In this document: piece by piece, positions 25,974-35,251 of the stretch
Numbering within the stretch: the first letter of the stretch is position 1
Layout of the letters: each line of letters opens with the position of its first letter
NCBI RefSeq assembly: GCF_900108105.1
Contig: NZ_FNUR01000005.1
Span: 62,001 to 126,000 of the forward strand
DNA from: Butyrivibrio sp. Su6
GTDB taxonomy: Bacteria > Bacillota > Clostridia > Lachnospirales > Lachnospiraceae
Length of the DNA stretch: 64,000 bases
Direction: 5' to 3'
Translations under genes and position numbers: made by a program
The notes under the pieces: generated by a model
The model's database searches: none
The model's input: only the letters and a program-made list of their open reading frames with translations
What the model was told of the DNA's origin: nothing

Positions 25974-26852
25974 TTAGTTTTTGCCCTTACGTCCGCCAGT
26001 TACTCTGAGCTGGATCTGTGTAAGCGCAAGTATTATCAGGAACAATACAACACTACCTGCGGCAGCGACGCCATATTTATAGCTGTTGTAGAACTTGTCA
26101 TAAATGTAGTAAACAATTGTCATTGCACTGTTGGCTGGGCCTGCCTTGCCCTGGAACAGTGAGAAGACTTCATTATAAACCTTAAATGCTCCGATCATAC
26201 CGATAACACTTGAATAAACGATCATAGGTGCAAGTGAAGGAACGGTGATCCTTGTAAATACACGAAAACGTGGTGTGGAATCAATTCTTGCTGCTCTGTA
26301 AAGGTCTTCAGGAATTGTCTGAAGTCCTGCAAGGAAGATCAAAATATTAAATGCCATGCTCTTCCAGATAGCAAAGATAATAAGTGCAGGCATTGCATAT
26401 TCAGGAAGATTAAGCCACTGGATAGGCTCAATTCCAAAAATACTAAGCACATAATTTATAAGACCGTAGTTACTGTTAAACATCCATCTCCATACAATAC
26501 CGATAGCAATTACGCTGGTAACATATGGAAGGAAGTATATAGTCTGAAATAAAGCCTTAAGCTTTTTGCAGCTATTGATAAGAACTGCAAAAAGAAGTGA
26601 CAAAATAATTGAAGCAGGCACTACGCAGATAACGTAGATTGCTGTGTTCATAAGTGACTTTCCAAAATCAGGATCTGAGAACAAAGCCTGATAGTTTTCA
26701 AAGCCAATTGAAGTGTAACCATCATTGATAATACTGTAGTTACCTAAAAAACTCATAATGATCGCTCTTACCAAAGGATAAAGAGTAAAGCAGATCATGA
26801 TGATTATTGATGGAAGGAGGTAGAGATACCCCTTAAAGCTCTTTTTGTCCAT
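25974..26852 (-). CDS. ABC transporter permease, MalF/UgpA type
   Basis: A 292-residue membrane subunit with six helices; GGGAG precedes the ATG. The EAA loop reads EDLYRAARIDSTPRFRVFTRITVPSLAP, close to consensus. The first helix (LYLLPSIIIMICFTLYPLVRAI) is typical of the MalF/UgpA group. It starts 20 bases after the ATPase gene. Confidence 0.93.
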   Translation of the reverse strand: MDKKSFKGYLYLLPSIIIMICFTLYPLVRAIIMSFLGNYSIINDGYTSIGFENYQALFSDPDFGKSLMNTAIYVICVVPASIILSLLFAVLINSCKKLKALFQTIYFLPYVTSVIAIGIVWRWMFNSNYGLINYVLSIFGIEPIQWLNLPEYAMPALIIFAIWKSMAFNILIFLAGLQTIPEDLYRAARIDSTPRFRVFTRITVPSLAPMIVYSSVIGMIGAFKVYNEVFSLFQGKAGPANSAMTIVYYIYDKFYNSYKYGVAAAGSVVLFLIILALTQIQLRVTGGRKGKN

Positions 26853-26872
26853 GATAATCTCCCTTCTCCAAA

Positions 26873-27916
26873 TCAGAATCTGCCAAGAAGCATTTCATTG
26901 TCATCAAATACAAGAATATGTCCATCACGAACAGATACTCCAAACTTGTCGCCAACAGCTACCTGCATATATGAATGTACAAGTACTCTTACGTTAGTGT
27001 TTCCAAGCTTGGTAAAGATGAGAAGGTCACGGCCTGTCATACGAATATTGTCTACTTCAAGAGATGCTCCGTTATCATCAACAAAGAATGACTCAGGTCT
27101 GATACCAGCCTTGTAATGTCCATCAGCAAGAGATACTCCCTTTCTGAGAACTATTCCATCTGCAGTAATAACACCATCCTTAACATCGATCTCAATGTTG
27201 TTGATCTCAGGCATACCAAGGAAATTAGCTACAAATGAGTTTGCAGGATTCAGATACATTGTCTGAGGAACCTCATACTGCTGAAGAACACCTGTCTTCA
27301 TAACAGCGATACGATCTGAAATACTCATAGCCTCTTCTTGGTCATGTGTAACGAAAATAGTTGTGATCTTAACTTCCTGCTGGATACGTCTGATCTCTTC
27401 TCTTGTAGCAACACGAAGTTTTGCATCAAGGTTTGATAAAGGTTCGTCAAGAAGCAGAACCTGAGGCTTTTTAACGAGTGCTCTTGCGATTGCAACTCGC
27501 TGCTGCTGTCCGCCTGAAAGCTCGCTTGGACGTCTCTTCATATATTCATCGATCTTTACAACTTTGGCAATTTCAAAGGCTTCCTCACGTGCCTGAGCCT
27601 TCTTCATACCTCTGTTGATCAAAGGAAATGTGATATTATCCTCTACTGTCATATGTGGATACAATGCATAGTTCTGGAACACCAGTCCAATTTCACGATC
27701 CTCTGGAGGAATAGATGTAACATCTTTATCACCAAAATAAATTTTTCCTTCTGTTGGAGTTGTAAGTCCGGAGAGCATGAAAAGAGTTGTTGACTTACCG
27801 CAGCCTGATGGTCCGAGAAGACCTACGAGTTCACCATCCTTAATACTCAGATTCATGTGATCTACAGCATTAAGGTTGCCATATGTTTTTGTTAAGTTTT
27901 CAATTCTAATATCCAT
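26873..27916 (-). CDS. ugpC: ABC transporter ATP-binding protein, UgpC/MsmK type
   Basis: A 347-residue ATPase. Motifs in order: Walker A GPSGCGKST (35-43), Q-loop FQNYALYPHMTV, signature LSGGQQQRVAIARAL, Walker B LLLDEPLSNLDAKLR and the switch His in TIFVTHDQEEA. The C-terminal third is the OB-fold regulatory domain of the CUT1 family (GIRPESF). Many Firmicutes use one unlinked MsmK for several importers; here the ATPase heads its own operon, so the system is self-contained. Confidence 0.93.
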   Translation of the reverse strand: MDIRIENLTKTYGNLNAVDHMNLSIKDGELVGLLGPSGCGKSTTLFMLSGLTTPTEGKIYFGDKDVTSIPPEDREIGLVFQNYALYPHMTVEDNITFPLINRGMKKAQAREEAFEIAKVVKIDEYMKRRPSELSGGQQQRVAIARALVKKPQVLLLDEPLSNLDAKLRVATREEIRRIQQEVKITTIFVTHDQEEAMSISDRIAVMKTGVLQQYEVPQTMYLNPANSFVANFLGMPEINNIEIDVKDGVITADGIVLRKGVSLADGHYKAGIRPESFFVDDNGASLEVDNIRMTGRDLLIFTKLGNTNVRVLVHSYMQVAVGDKFGVSVRDGHILVFDDNEMLLGRF

Positions 27917-27959
27917 TTCTACCTACCCTAATTAAACTAAATTTACAGTGCAGCCTTTC

Positions 27960-27988
27960 ATTATACATTAAAACCCAAAAAAATAAAA
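27960..27988 (-). promoter_or_regulatory. Probable promoter of the ABC importer operon
   Basis: On the minus strand TATAAT (27960-27965) with a T-rich, weak -35 about 17 bases upstream. It lies between the rha operon terminator and the ATPase gene. Confidence 0.45.
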
Positions 27989-28030
27989 ACTTTATTAATA
28001 AAAAATTAAAATTTTCTTTAATGTCAAATT

Positions 28031-28060
28031 TAAAGCCCACCAGAAAATCTGATGGGCTTT
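28031..28060 (-). terminator. Terminator of the rhamnose operon
   Basis: AAAGCCCATCAGATTTTCTG with the pairing arm GGTGGGCTTT on the minus strand; the downstream T-tract is short and mixed. Confidence 0.75.
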
Positions 28061-28075
28061 GAAAAATTATGATCA

Positions 28076-29500
28076 TTAGTATCTAATTACGCCAAATGAC
28101 TGGTATACACACTCCCTAAACTCCGAAAGATTTGTAAATACGCCATTTGAAAGCATCTGTGCTCCAATATTGCCTATAGCAGTGGCTTCTCCGGGACCTG
28201 CATTTACTGCGCGGCCTGTTTCTGCTGCTGTCAGTTCATTAAGATAAACAGCATTAGACCCGCCTCCCACTATATTTACAGAGTCAAATTTCTTTCCGGT
28301 GATGTTTTCTATCTCTTCCGTTGTCTCTTTGTAACATTTTGCAAGGCTTCTGTAAATTACTCTTGATATTTCCCATGGAGTTACAGGAACCTGCATACCG
28401 CCTTCACGACAGGCATTTTGGATTTCTTTTACCATAGATTCCGGATTTAAAAATCTTCCGTCATTGGCTGCAACAATAGAATCTATAGTCTCCTCTTTTG
28501 CCCTGTCACAAAGATTTGCAAAAGAATAATCATCATCCTTATTTTTTCCAGGATAATCAAATCCTGCTTCAAATTCTTTTTTCACAGACTGGATCATCCA
28601 AAGGCCCATGATATTCTTAAGGAATCTGTATCTTTTCTCGTATCCGCCTTCATTTGTGAAGTTGGCATTTTTAGCTTCTTTTGAGCAATTTGCCTTTGGG
28701 AGCTCGCATCCCATAAGTGACCATGTTCCAGAAGAAATATAAAGAGTGTTTTCTTCAGTGCATGGCACGCTCATAACCGCAGAACCCGTATCATGGGTGG
28801 CAGGAAGAACAACTTTAAGATCGAAGCCAACTTTTTCAGCTATTTCTCTTTTTAATGGTCCAACTACTGTTCCGGGCATGGAGAGTTCTCCGAAAAGTTC
28901 ATCAGGAAAACCGAGCTTTTTGATAAGCTCGTGATCCCACTCGCCTGTTTTTGCATCAAGAAGCTGTGTCGTTGAAGCATTGGTATATTCCTGTTTCCTG
29001 ACTCCTGTCAGAAGAAAATGGAAATAGTCAGGAACCATAAGAAGGGTCCTTGCTTCCTTTAACTTCTCAGGCTCTTTTGTCTTAAGGGCCATAAGCTGAT
29101 AAATAGTGTTAAAAATAGCCTTCTGGATTCCGGTTCTTTCGTAAAGCTCATCTTCGGAAACGATCTTATAGACTTCTTCATCCATTCCCGCAGTTCTGTC
29201 ATCACGGTAAGCAACCAGATCTCCAATCCTCTTGTCATCCTTATCAAGCAGACAAAAATCAACGCCCCAGGTATCAATTCCCATAGTCACAGGAATCTTG
29301 CCAATCTCCTTGCACTTCTTCATACCTTCAAGAATGTCATCAAAAAGTTTTTCAGCGTTCCAGATTTTGTGCCCATCCTTGTCTTCCATGCCATTGTAAA
29401 AGCGGTAAACTTCTTCAAGTACTATCCTGCCGTCTTCCATATGCGCCAGGATATGTCTGCCGGATGACGCTCCTATATCAACTGCTAAATAGTATTTCAT
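28076..29500 (-). CDS. rhaB: Rhamnulokinase
   Basis: A 474-residue FGGY-type sugar kinase that phosphorylates L-rhamnulose at C1. The ASKHA elements are visible: VDIGASSGRHILA at the N-terminus, MGIDTWGVDF, the ATP loop THDTGSAVMSVP, SGTWSLMG and VNIVGGGSNAVYLNELTA. SSGRH and DTWGVD are typical of RhaB as opposed to xylulokinases. It is the third gene of the rhaA-rhaD-rhaB operon, 12 bases after rhaD. Confidence 0.95.
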   Translation of the reverse strand: MKYYLAVDIGASSGRHILAHMEDGRIVLEEVYRFYNGMEDKDGHKIWNAEKLFDDILEGMKKCKEIGKIPVTMGIDTWGVDFCLLDKDDKRIGDLVAYRDDRTAGMDEEVYKIVSEDELYERTGIQKAIFNTIYQLMALKTKEPEKLKEARTLLMVPDYFHFLLTGVRKQEYTNASTTQLLDAKTGEWDHELIKKLGFPDELFGELSMPGTVVGPLKREIAEKVGFDLKVVLPATHDTGSAVMSVPCTEENTLYISSGTWSLMGCELPKANCSKEAKNANFTNEGGYEKRYRFLKNIMGLWMIQSVKKEFEAGFDYPGKNKDDDYSFANLCDRAKEETIDSIVAANDGRFLNPESMVKEIQNACREGGMQVPVTPWEISRVIYRSLAKCYKETTEEIENITGKKFDSVNIVGGGSNAVYLNELTAAETGRAVNAGPGEATAIGNIGAQMLSNGVFTNLSEFRECVYQSFGVIRY

Positions 29501-29512
29501 AGTAAGTCTCCA

Positions 29513-30361
29513 TTAAACTTCGCCGATAATATCGCTCTTTTTTGTATAAAGACATTCTTCATTTACCTTGATTCCAAATGGTCCGTTGAGGGCTCTGAAA
29601 TCATCAGGTTCAATTGTCTGTCTCTTTTTATTTGTCATGGACATAACCTTAACAAGAACTTCTGCCGCCTTTTCTACTGTATGCATAAGTCCGAATGCAA
29701 TGTCAAAATCTGTTCCGCAGGCAAACATTCCGTGATGAGCCCAGATAGCTACATCCTGCTTCTTCATGATCTCTGAAGTTGCAACAGCGATTTCTTTTCC
29801 GCCCGGAACCATCCACGGTACTACGCCGATTCCATCAGGGAATACTACAGGACACTCTGTAGCCATTTCCCAGATCTCTCTTGTAAATACTTTTCCGTCA
29901 AGAGGAAGAACGTATGTAAGAGCAATTGTATTTGCAGGATGGCAGTGATATACCACTCTGATCTCAGGATTTCTCTTTTTGCACACTTCAAGATTCATAA
30001 GGTGTGAAGGAAGTTCTGATGTTGGTCTTCCTCCTTCAACAAGTCCCCATAAGATTTTGTAGTTCTCGCCCTGATCATCAACCTTTATGATGCAGACATT
30101 TGCTGCAGGATCAATCTCTACATTTCTGAAGTACTTACCTGAACCTGTGACCATAAAATACTCGCCGGCCAGATCTTTTACTGTTGTTCCAATTGGTTTC
30201 CACTCTGAAGACTCGTCAAGTTCCTCTTTTACTGATTCAATTTCTTCAGGCTTGATCCTGTAGCTGAGATTACCGCCGTTTCTCTCATGCCATCCCTGGT
30301 AAAAACCGTCAACGCACATACGGCAGAATCCCTTTGCAAACTTAGCATCTAATACTTTCAT
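29513..30361 (-). CDS. rhaD: Rhamnulose-1-phosphate aldolase
   Basis: A 282-residue class II (zinc) aldolase with AAGGAGA before the ATG. It splits L-rhamnulose 1-phosphate into dihydroxyacetone phosphate and L-lactaldehyde. Seen: GNLSYRIKPEE (phosphate-binding GN loop), TGSGKYF, the Zn ligands in VVYHCHPANTIAL and AHHGMFACG, and a Glu in the REIWEMATECPVVFP region. Length and motifs match RhaD rather than FucA. Confidence 0.94.
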   Translation of the reverse strand: MKVLDAKFAKGFCRMCVDGFYQGWHERNGGNLSYRIKPEEIESVKEELDESSEWKPIGTTVKDLAGEYFMVTGSGKYFRNVEIDPAANVCIIKVDDQGENYKILWGLVEGGRPTSELPSHLMNLEVCKKRNPEIRVVYHCHPANTIALTYVLPLDGKVFTREIWEMATECPVVFPDGIGVVPWMVPGGKEIAVATSEIMKKQDVAIWAHHGMFACGTDFDIAFGLMHTVEKAAEVLVKVMSMTNKKRQTIEPDDFRALNGPFGIKVNEECLYTKKSDIIGEV

Positions 30362-30392
30362 TTCAAAAAATCTCCTTAATCCAAATATTTAC

Positions 30393-31643
30393 TTATGCTC
30401 TCTTTGAAAGAACATTTTTCTCATATTCCATGCAGTCTTTGAACCAGTCCTCTTCAAGAGCTACACCGTTCTTCTCACAGTAATAGTTCCAAACATCACC
30501 AACAGGAAGCATCTTGATCTGCTCTGTAAGTGACATGAGCTCTGTAAAGTTCTGGGCATTCTGAAGCTCAGTATATTTCTCCATTGGCTGAAGCTCTGCA
30601 TACAAAAGAGCCTTCAGGAAATTTCTCATTCCGTTTGTCCAGGCTGAAATACGGTTAATGCTTGCATCAAAGTAGTCCATACCAATATAGAATCTGTCAG
30701 CACCGTTTCTTACGATCTCCTGAGCAAGGTCTCTTGCATCATCATTAAAGATAACAACGTGGTCTGAATCCCAGCGAACAGGACGTGATACATGAAGTGC
30801 CATCTTGTCATAGAAAAGAAGCATTGAGCTGAGCTTGTCAGCTACATTCTCTGTAGGATGGAAGTGTCCTGTATCAATGAGACACATAACGTTATTCTTT
30901 GCAGCATAATTCATATAGAACTCGTGGCTTCCAACTGTATATGACTCTGCTCCGATTCCAAATACCTTTGACTCAACAGCAACTGCAACTTTATTCTTGT
31001 CATAAGGTGTAGCAAGAATTTCATCAAGAGAAGCCTTAAGTCTTTCTCTTGGAGCCTTTCTGTCACCAGGTACATCCTTAAGTCCATCAGGAATCCAAAT
31101 ATTCATCATACATACCTGGCCTGTCTCAGAAGCAAGGTACTCAGAAATTCTAAGGCATGCCTGACCATGTCTTATCCAAAACTTTCTTACATCCTCATCT
31201 GCAGCTGAAAGTGTTCCATTATCAGACTTTGGATGGCTGAAATATGTTGGGTTAAAGTCAATGCCAAGTCCTCTTTCCTTTGCAAACTCAGCCCACTTTT
31301 TAAAGTGCTTTGGCTCAAGAGCGTCTCTGTCAGCCCATTCGCCATCTTCAAAAATAGCATAAGAAGCGTGAAGATTGATCTTATGCTTACCTGGAACAAG
31401 GCTAAGTGTCTTATCTATATCAGCCATGAGTTCTTCAGGAGTTGTTGCCTTGTAAGGATAATTTCCTGTTGTCTGGATTCCACCTGTAAGAGGTCCTTTC
31501 TGATCAAAACCTATTACATCATCACCCTGCCAGCAGTGCATTGAGAGCTTAATTTTTGAAAGCTCACTGATGGCTTTTTCTGTATCAACGCCAATCTTTG
31601 AATAGCGCATTTTAGCTTCTTCATATCTTTCTTTAACTGTCAT
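30393..31643 (-). CDS. rhaA: L-rhamnose isomerase
   Basis: A 416-residue TIM-barrel metalloenzyme converting L-rhamnose to L-rhamnulose. I start it at ATG 31643 (MTVKERYEEAK) behind GGAGAAGGGG; a start ten codons earlier would bury that site. Recognisable parts are HCWQGDDVIGF, KINLHASYA, GIDFNPTYFSHPKS, LIDTGHFHPTENVADK and HVSRPVRWDSDHVV, which bring the metal-binding Glu, Asp and His residues. It is the first gene of the operon. No rhamnose transporter gene is recognisable next to it. Confidence 0.96.
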   Translation of the reverse strand: MTVKERYEEAKMRYSKIGVDTEKAISELSKIKLSMHCWQGDDVIGFDQKGPLTGGIQTTGNYPYKATTPEELMADIDKTLSLVPGKHKINLHASYAIFEDGEWADRDALEPKHFKKWAEFAKERGLGIDFNPTYFSHPKSDNGTLSAADEDVRKFWIRHGQACLRISEYLASETGQVCMMNIWIPDGLKDVPGDRKAPRERLKASLDEILATPYDKNKVAVAVESKVFGIGAESYTVGSHEFYMNYAAKNNVMCLIDTGHFHPTENVADKLSSMLLFYDKMALHVSRPVRWDSDHVVIFNDDARDLAQEIVRNGADRFYIGMDYFDASINRISAWTNGMRNFLKALLYAELQPMEKYTELQNAQNFTELMSLTEQIKMLPVGDVWNYYCEKNGVALEEDWFKDCMEYEKNVLSKRA

Positions 31644-31763
31644 TTCCCCTTCTCCTTCTCGTGATCTTTGCATGCTTGCACATACTACCTTTTTACTAAA
31701 TAAAGCTTAATTGAAATCCAAAAGGAATTTAAGGTCTGATAAAAACAAAAAATACGTCCTTTC

Positions 31764-31792
31764 TTGCAAACGCAAAAATTTTTATATAGAAT
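31764..31792 (+). promoter_or_regulatory. Promoter of the AraC regulator with overlapping inverted repeat
   Basis: TTGCAA (31764-31769) and TAGAAT (31787-31792) are 17 bases apart. TTGC-N4-GCAA (31764-31775) overlaps the -35 and is a possible operator in the spacer shared with the rhaA promoter. The rhaA side shows only a poor -35, as expected for activator-dependent transcription. Confidence 0.5.
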
Positions 31793-31798
31793 GAAAAT

Positions 31799-32776
31799 AT
31801 GAATAAAAAAATACTTGATATATTAAGTCCAATAACAGAAGAAGAAGAGGCTATACTAGGCGGTGAGGAGCACATCAACAGAACTCTTTACTACAGTGAT
31901 GAAAAGACATCTTCTCCCCACGACGAAATTGATTCCTCCAGAGTGCTTCAGGATGGTAAATTAATAGATATGCGTCCTCATGTGCGTTTTATTCACTTTC
32001 CTCTTCATACACACAATTACGTGGAATTCATCTATATGTGTCAGGGTGAAACCACGCATATCATCGACGGACAGCGCATTGTTTTAAAGGAGGGCGACCT
32101 TCTTTTCATGAACCAGCATGCCAGACAGGAGATACTTCCTGCAGGCGAAAACGATATTGCTGTTAATTTCATGATCCTTCCTGAATTCTTTGACACTGCC
32201 TTTTCAATGCTAGAAAAAAACGAAAGTCCTTTGAGAGACTTTTTGGTAAGCTGCCTGACAAAGAAAAATGCAGACGGAAACTTTCTATATTTTAAAGTAT
32301 CTGAGATTCCACAGATTCAGAACATAATGGAAAACATGATCTGGAATATGATAGGAACAGACAGCACCGATTACCAGAGTGTAAATCAGGTAACCATTGG
32401 TCTTTTATTTTTAAATCTCCTAAAACATACAGAGTCCATCGGCGTGTCGCGAACTTCCTATGATCAGGAGATAATGTTCAAGCTTTTAAGATATATAGAC
32501 ACAGATTACAGGGATGCTTCACTTAGTTCCTTTTCGGGATCTGTCGGCGAAGACCCCTACGTTCTTAGCAGGATCATAAAGAAAAATACGGGAAGCACCT
32601 TCAAGGAGCTGCTGCAGTCAAAAAGGCTGAACAAGGCTCAGGAGCTTTTAAAAAACACCAATATTTCAATAGCTGATATTTCTGTGATGGTGGGTTATGA
32701 CAACACAAGCTTTTTTCACCGGCTCTTTAGAAGAAAAATTGGTTGCAGTCCTAGAGATTTCAGGTTGAATTCGTAG
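31799..32776 (+). CDS. AraC family transcriptional regulator, probably of the rha genes
   Basis: A 325-residue protein. An N-terminal cupin (PLHTHNYVEFIYMCQGETTHIIDGQR, LKEGDLLFMN) should bind the sugar signal, and two C-terminal helix-turn-helix units bind DNA (FSGSVGEDPYVLSRIIKKNTG; ISIADISVMVGYDNTSFFHRLFRRKIGCSPRDFR). It diverges from rhaA across 155 bases, the standard setting for a local activator; this link is inference from position. No Shine-Dalgarno sequence precedes the ATG, and the predicted start of transcription falls on or next to the A of the ATG. Confidence 0.88.
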   Translation: MNKKILDILSPITEEEEAILGGEEHINRTLYYSDEKTSSPHDEIDSSRVLQDGKLIDMRPHVRFIHFPLHTHNYVEFIYMCQGETTHIIDGQRIVLKEGDLLFMNQHARQEILPAGENDIAVNFMILPEFFDTAFSMLEKNESPLRDFLVSCLTKKNADGNFLYFKVSEIPQIQNIMENMIWNMIGTDSTDYQSVNQVTIGLLFLNLLKHTESIGVSRTSYDQEIMFKLLRYIDTDYRDASLSSFSGSVGEDPYVLSRIIKKNTGSTFKELLQSKRLNKAQELLKNTNISIADISVMVGYDNTSFFHRLFRRKIGCSPRDFRLNS

Positions 32777-32863
32777 TTTATTCCGTATATACTATTAGAG
32801 CATTTGTTGTTTACATAAATTGCATATGAGTTTTTTATTCTTAAATAGCGAAGGTATTTTTTC

Positions 32864-33745
32864 ATGTCAGATAAGCAAAAGAAAATCGTAACCACTTTAA
32901 GATGGGATTGTATCAGACTTGTAGTAGTGCTGCTTGCCGCAATGCTAATGGCTATCAATATCCAGACCTTCATTAATGGTGGCGGACTTATCCCGGGAGG
33001 TGCACAGGGACTTACAATTGTTATCCAAAGGGCAGCCCTTAAATACCTGGGGCTTCAGATCGCCTACTCTCCTATCAATATTTGCCTGAACGCAATTCCT
33101 GTTTATATCGGTTTTCGCTACATAGGCAAGAAATTCACATTGTTTTCAATGATAATGGTTTTGGCAAATGGTATTTTTGTAGATATCATTCCAATCCACA
33201 CTGTTACACATGATCCTCTTCTGGTTGCAGTTTTCGGTGGTATTTTAAATGCAGTTGCCATCACCATGTGCCTTGAAGTTGATGCAACAAGCGGTGGAAC
33301 GGACTTTATTTCTATATTCTTATCACAGAGAAAAGGAATCGATGCATTCCCTATTATCCTTGCAGGAAATGTCATAGTCCTCACAATTGCCGGAGCTATG
33401 TTTGGATGGGAAAAAGCCCTCTACTCAATGATATTCCAGTATGTTTCAACACAGACTCTGCACGTACTTTACCGCACTTATCAGCAGAGAACACTTTTTA
33501 TCATTACCGATATGCCCGACAAAGTTTGCTCTATGATATATTCAACCTGTAGTCACGGCGCGACTTTGATCGACGGAGAAGGCTCTTTTGCCCACAAGAA
33601 TAAAAAGATCGTGTATTCTATCGTAAGCGCTTCTGATACCAGAAAGCTTATTCCTAAGATAAAAGAGATTGACCCAAACGCATTTATCAACTCTATCCGT
33701 ACAGAAGAAGTAATGGGTAACTTCTATATGAGACCAAGAGACTAA
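32864..33745 (+). CDS. YitT family membrane protein (DUF161 plus DUF2179)
   Basis: A 293-residue protein: five to six membrane helices in residues 15-205 (VVVLLAAMLMAINIQTFINGGGLIPGGAQG, DATSGGTDFIS) and a soluble C-terminal DUF2179 domain (QRTLFIITDMPDKVCSMIYS...GATLIDGEG). The family is widespread in Firmicutes and its transport role is not settled. GAAGG stands nine bases before the ATG. A terminator follows. Confidence 0.93.
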   Translation: MSDKQKKIVTTLRWDCIRLVVVLLAAMLMAINIQTFINGGGLIPGGAQGLTIVIQRAALKYLGLQIAYSPINICLNAIPVYIGFRYIGKKFTLFSMIMVLANGIFVDIIPIHTVTHDPLLVAVFGGILNAVAITMCLEVDATSGGTDFISIFLSQRKGIDAFPIILAGNVIVLTIAGAMFGWEKALYSMIFQYVSTQTLHVLYRTYQQRTLFIITDMPDKVCSMIYSTCSHGATLIDGEGSFAHKNKKIVYSIVSASDTRKLIPKIKEIDPNAFINSIRTEEVMGNFYMRPRD

Positions 33746-33774
33746 AATCTTTGAACACCCAAAAGTGTATCAGT

Positions 33775-33823
33775 AAAAAAGGTGCCTGCTCATCCTTAAT
33801 TGATAAGCAGACACCTTCATTTT
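33775..33823 (+). terminator. Terminator after the YitT gene
   Basis: AAGGTGCCTGCT and AGCAGACACCTT pair with one mismatch around a 14-nt loop, followed by CATTTTA. Confidence 0.65.
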
Positions 33824-33824
33824 A

Positions 33825-33859
33825 AAGCTGTTCCATGAATTTAGTCCATGAAACAGCTT
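33825..33859 (-). terminator. Terminator at the end of the Pel-like operon
   Basis: On the minus strand AAGCTGTTTCATGGA pairs with TTCATGGAACAGCTT (15 bp, two G-U pairs, 5-nt loop). It stands 12 bases after the last stop codon of the operon. Confidence 0.7.
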
Positions 33860-33871
33860 CTTCATTATTCT

Positions 33872-35251
33872 TTATTTCTGATTACTCCACAAAAGGGATT
33901 TTGCTCCTTCGCGCTCAGCTTCCATTGTCAGATAAACTGAAGGAGCATCTTTTCCGGGCTCTTCTATTCCAACATAAATTTTTATTCCGGTTTCCTTTAA
34001 AATATCACTGGATACATTTATGGTACTCTGTTTCTCCTGGTCCTGGCAAAGTTCTTTAAGATCGATTGAGATCAGATGTTTCTCCAGGAGATTGCCATTT
34101 TCATCTTCTATATAAATGTACGGCACCAGATCAAAATACACCGGTGCAACGCCATCATTTGTCATTGATATTTCAATTTCTGTAGTGTTATTTGCTGCAT
34201 TTTTCATGCTAAGCGAGCTGACTCTGTATCTATAACCAACTCTTTTAAGCACTTCATCAAAAGATGCTGAAAGAAGGTTGTTCCCCCTTGGACATTCAGG
34301 AACTTTGGGGCCTATAAAACTCATGTGAGAATCATCAAGCAGCGATAAGGTCTTCCCAAGGCCTATTCCCAGCATTGTGCTCATAGGAATGGAACTTGTA
34401 AATTCTCCGCCAACAGGTGCAGTATTCCATACATCAGGAGCACTTCTAAGGCCATTCTCCTCTTTAGTCTCATTATAAACGCCGCCCTCATTTATCCATT
34501 CAAGCCACTCAAGAGTATCCTCTTCTGCGCCTGTCATATCATTGAACACACCAAAGTCTTCTGGCATTTCTGCAAAGGGCCTTCTCATCAAAAGTCTGGC
34601 ATAAGGAAAAGCATTTACATAATGTTGTACATAAATACTCCTTGTCTCTGTAAGAGGCATTTTAGGAATACCTGCAGGATAGTAGGTATGCCACTCTCCC
34701 CAGTGTCCAAGACTTCCAAGCTCAACATAAGCAAGGAATCCATCTTCAGAAAAATGCCTTCCTATCTCATTTATAACTTTTTCATGTTCACTTATAAAGA
34801 TCTGGTTGTTGTAATCAGGACAGTATCCACGGCCATACTCTATATCGTAAAACTCTCCGTCTTTTGTTTTTTCATAGAGCCAGTCCGGAATGTCCATATG
34901 TTCTTCACTTCCCGGATAATCGCAAACAAATCTAAGGACAAGGTGCTTGCCCTCTTTTTTCCATTCATCCAGATGATTGTCTGCCTCTATATCATCCCAG
35001 GCATAAACGCCTTCTTCGGGCTCAAGGTCACTCCATTTAAGATTCATATAAACAAGAGTGCTGTTCTGGCACAATTCAACGCTGTCACAATCAGGCGCAA
35101 ATCCCACATATGGATTGGGATAAACGCCATCATCCGCCTTATAATAAAAAACTTTTTCTTTTCTGAAACTAAAGAACATATAGAATGCTCCAACTAAAAC
35201 TCCTGCAAGTATAGTCAATACAAGCAGCAATATCAGCTTTCTTTTATGCAT
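33872..35251 (-). CDS. DUF4832-type exported protein, last gene of the Pel-like operon
   Basis: A 459-residue protein from ATG 35251 (GGGGAG upstream), overlapping the previous gene by 8 bases. It has an N-terminal membrane anchor (LILLLVLTILAGVLVGAFYMFF) and an extracellular body. Residues 30-330 follow the TIM-barrel-like DUF4832 pattern (NPYVGFAPD, LVYMNLKWSDLEPEEGVYAWDDIE, HLVLRFVCDYPG, VELGSLGHWGEWH), which resembles glycoside hydrolases of the GH42/GH5 style; the tail is a beta-sandwich. Family function is unknown. A role in binding or trimming the secreted polymer is inferred from the operon only. Confidence 0.75.
   Translation of the reverse strand: MHKRKLILLLVLTILAGVLVGAFYMFFSFRKEKVFYYKADDGVYPNPYVGFAPDCDSVELCQNSTLVYMNLKWSDLEPEEGVYAWDDIEADNHLDEWKKEGKHLVLRFVCDYPGSEEHMDIPDWLYEKTKDGEFYDIEYGRGYCPDYNNQIFISEHEKVINEIGRHFSEDGFLAYVELGSLGHWGEWHTYYPAGIPKMPLTETRSIYVQHYVNAFPYARLLMRRPFAEMPEDFGVFNDMTGAEEDTLEWLEWINEGGVYNETKEENGLRSAPDVWNTAPVGGEFTSSIPMSTMLGIGLGKTLSLLDDSHMSFIGPKVPECPRGNNLLSASFDEVLKRVGYRYRVSSLSMKNAANNTTEIEISMTNDGVAPVYFDLVPYIYIEDENGNLLEKHLISIDLKELCQDQEKQSTINVSSDILKETGIKIYVGIEEPGKDAPSVYLTMEAEREGAKSLLWSNQK

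Noticed and set aside
34622-35197. Long open frame antisense to the DUF4832 gene (191 codons)
   Set aside because: It lies wholly inside a convincing gene on the other strand, has no ribosome site and no recognisable domain. Similar antisense frames at 40097-40660, 44796-45299 and 46428-46898 are rejected for the same reason.
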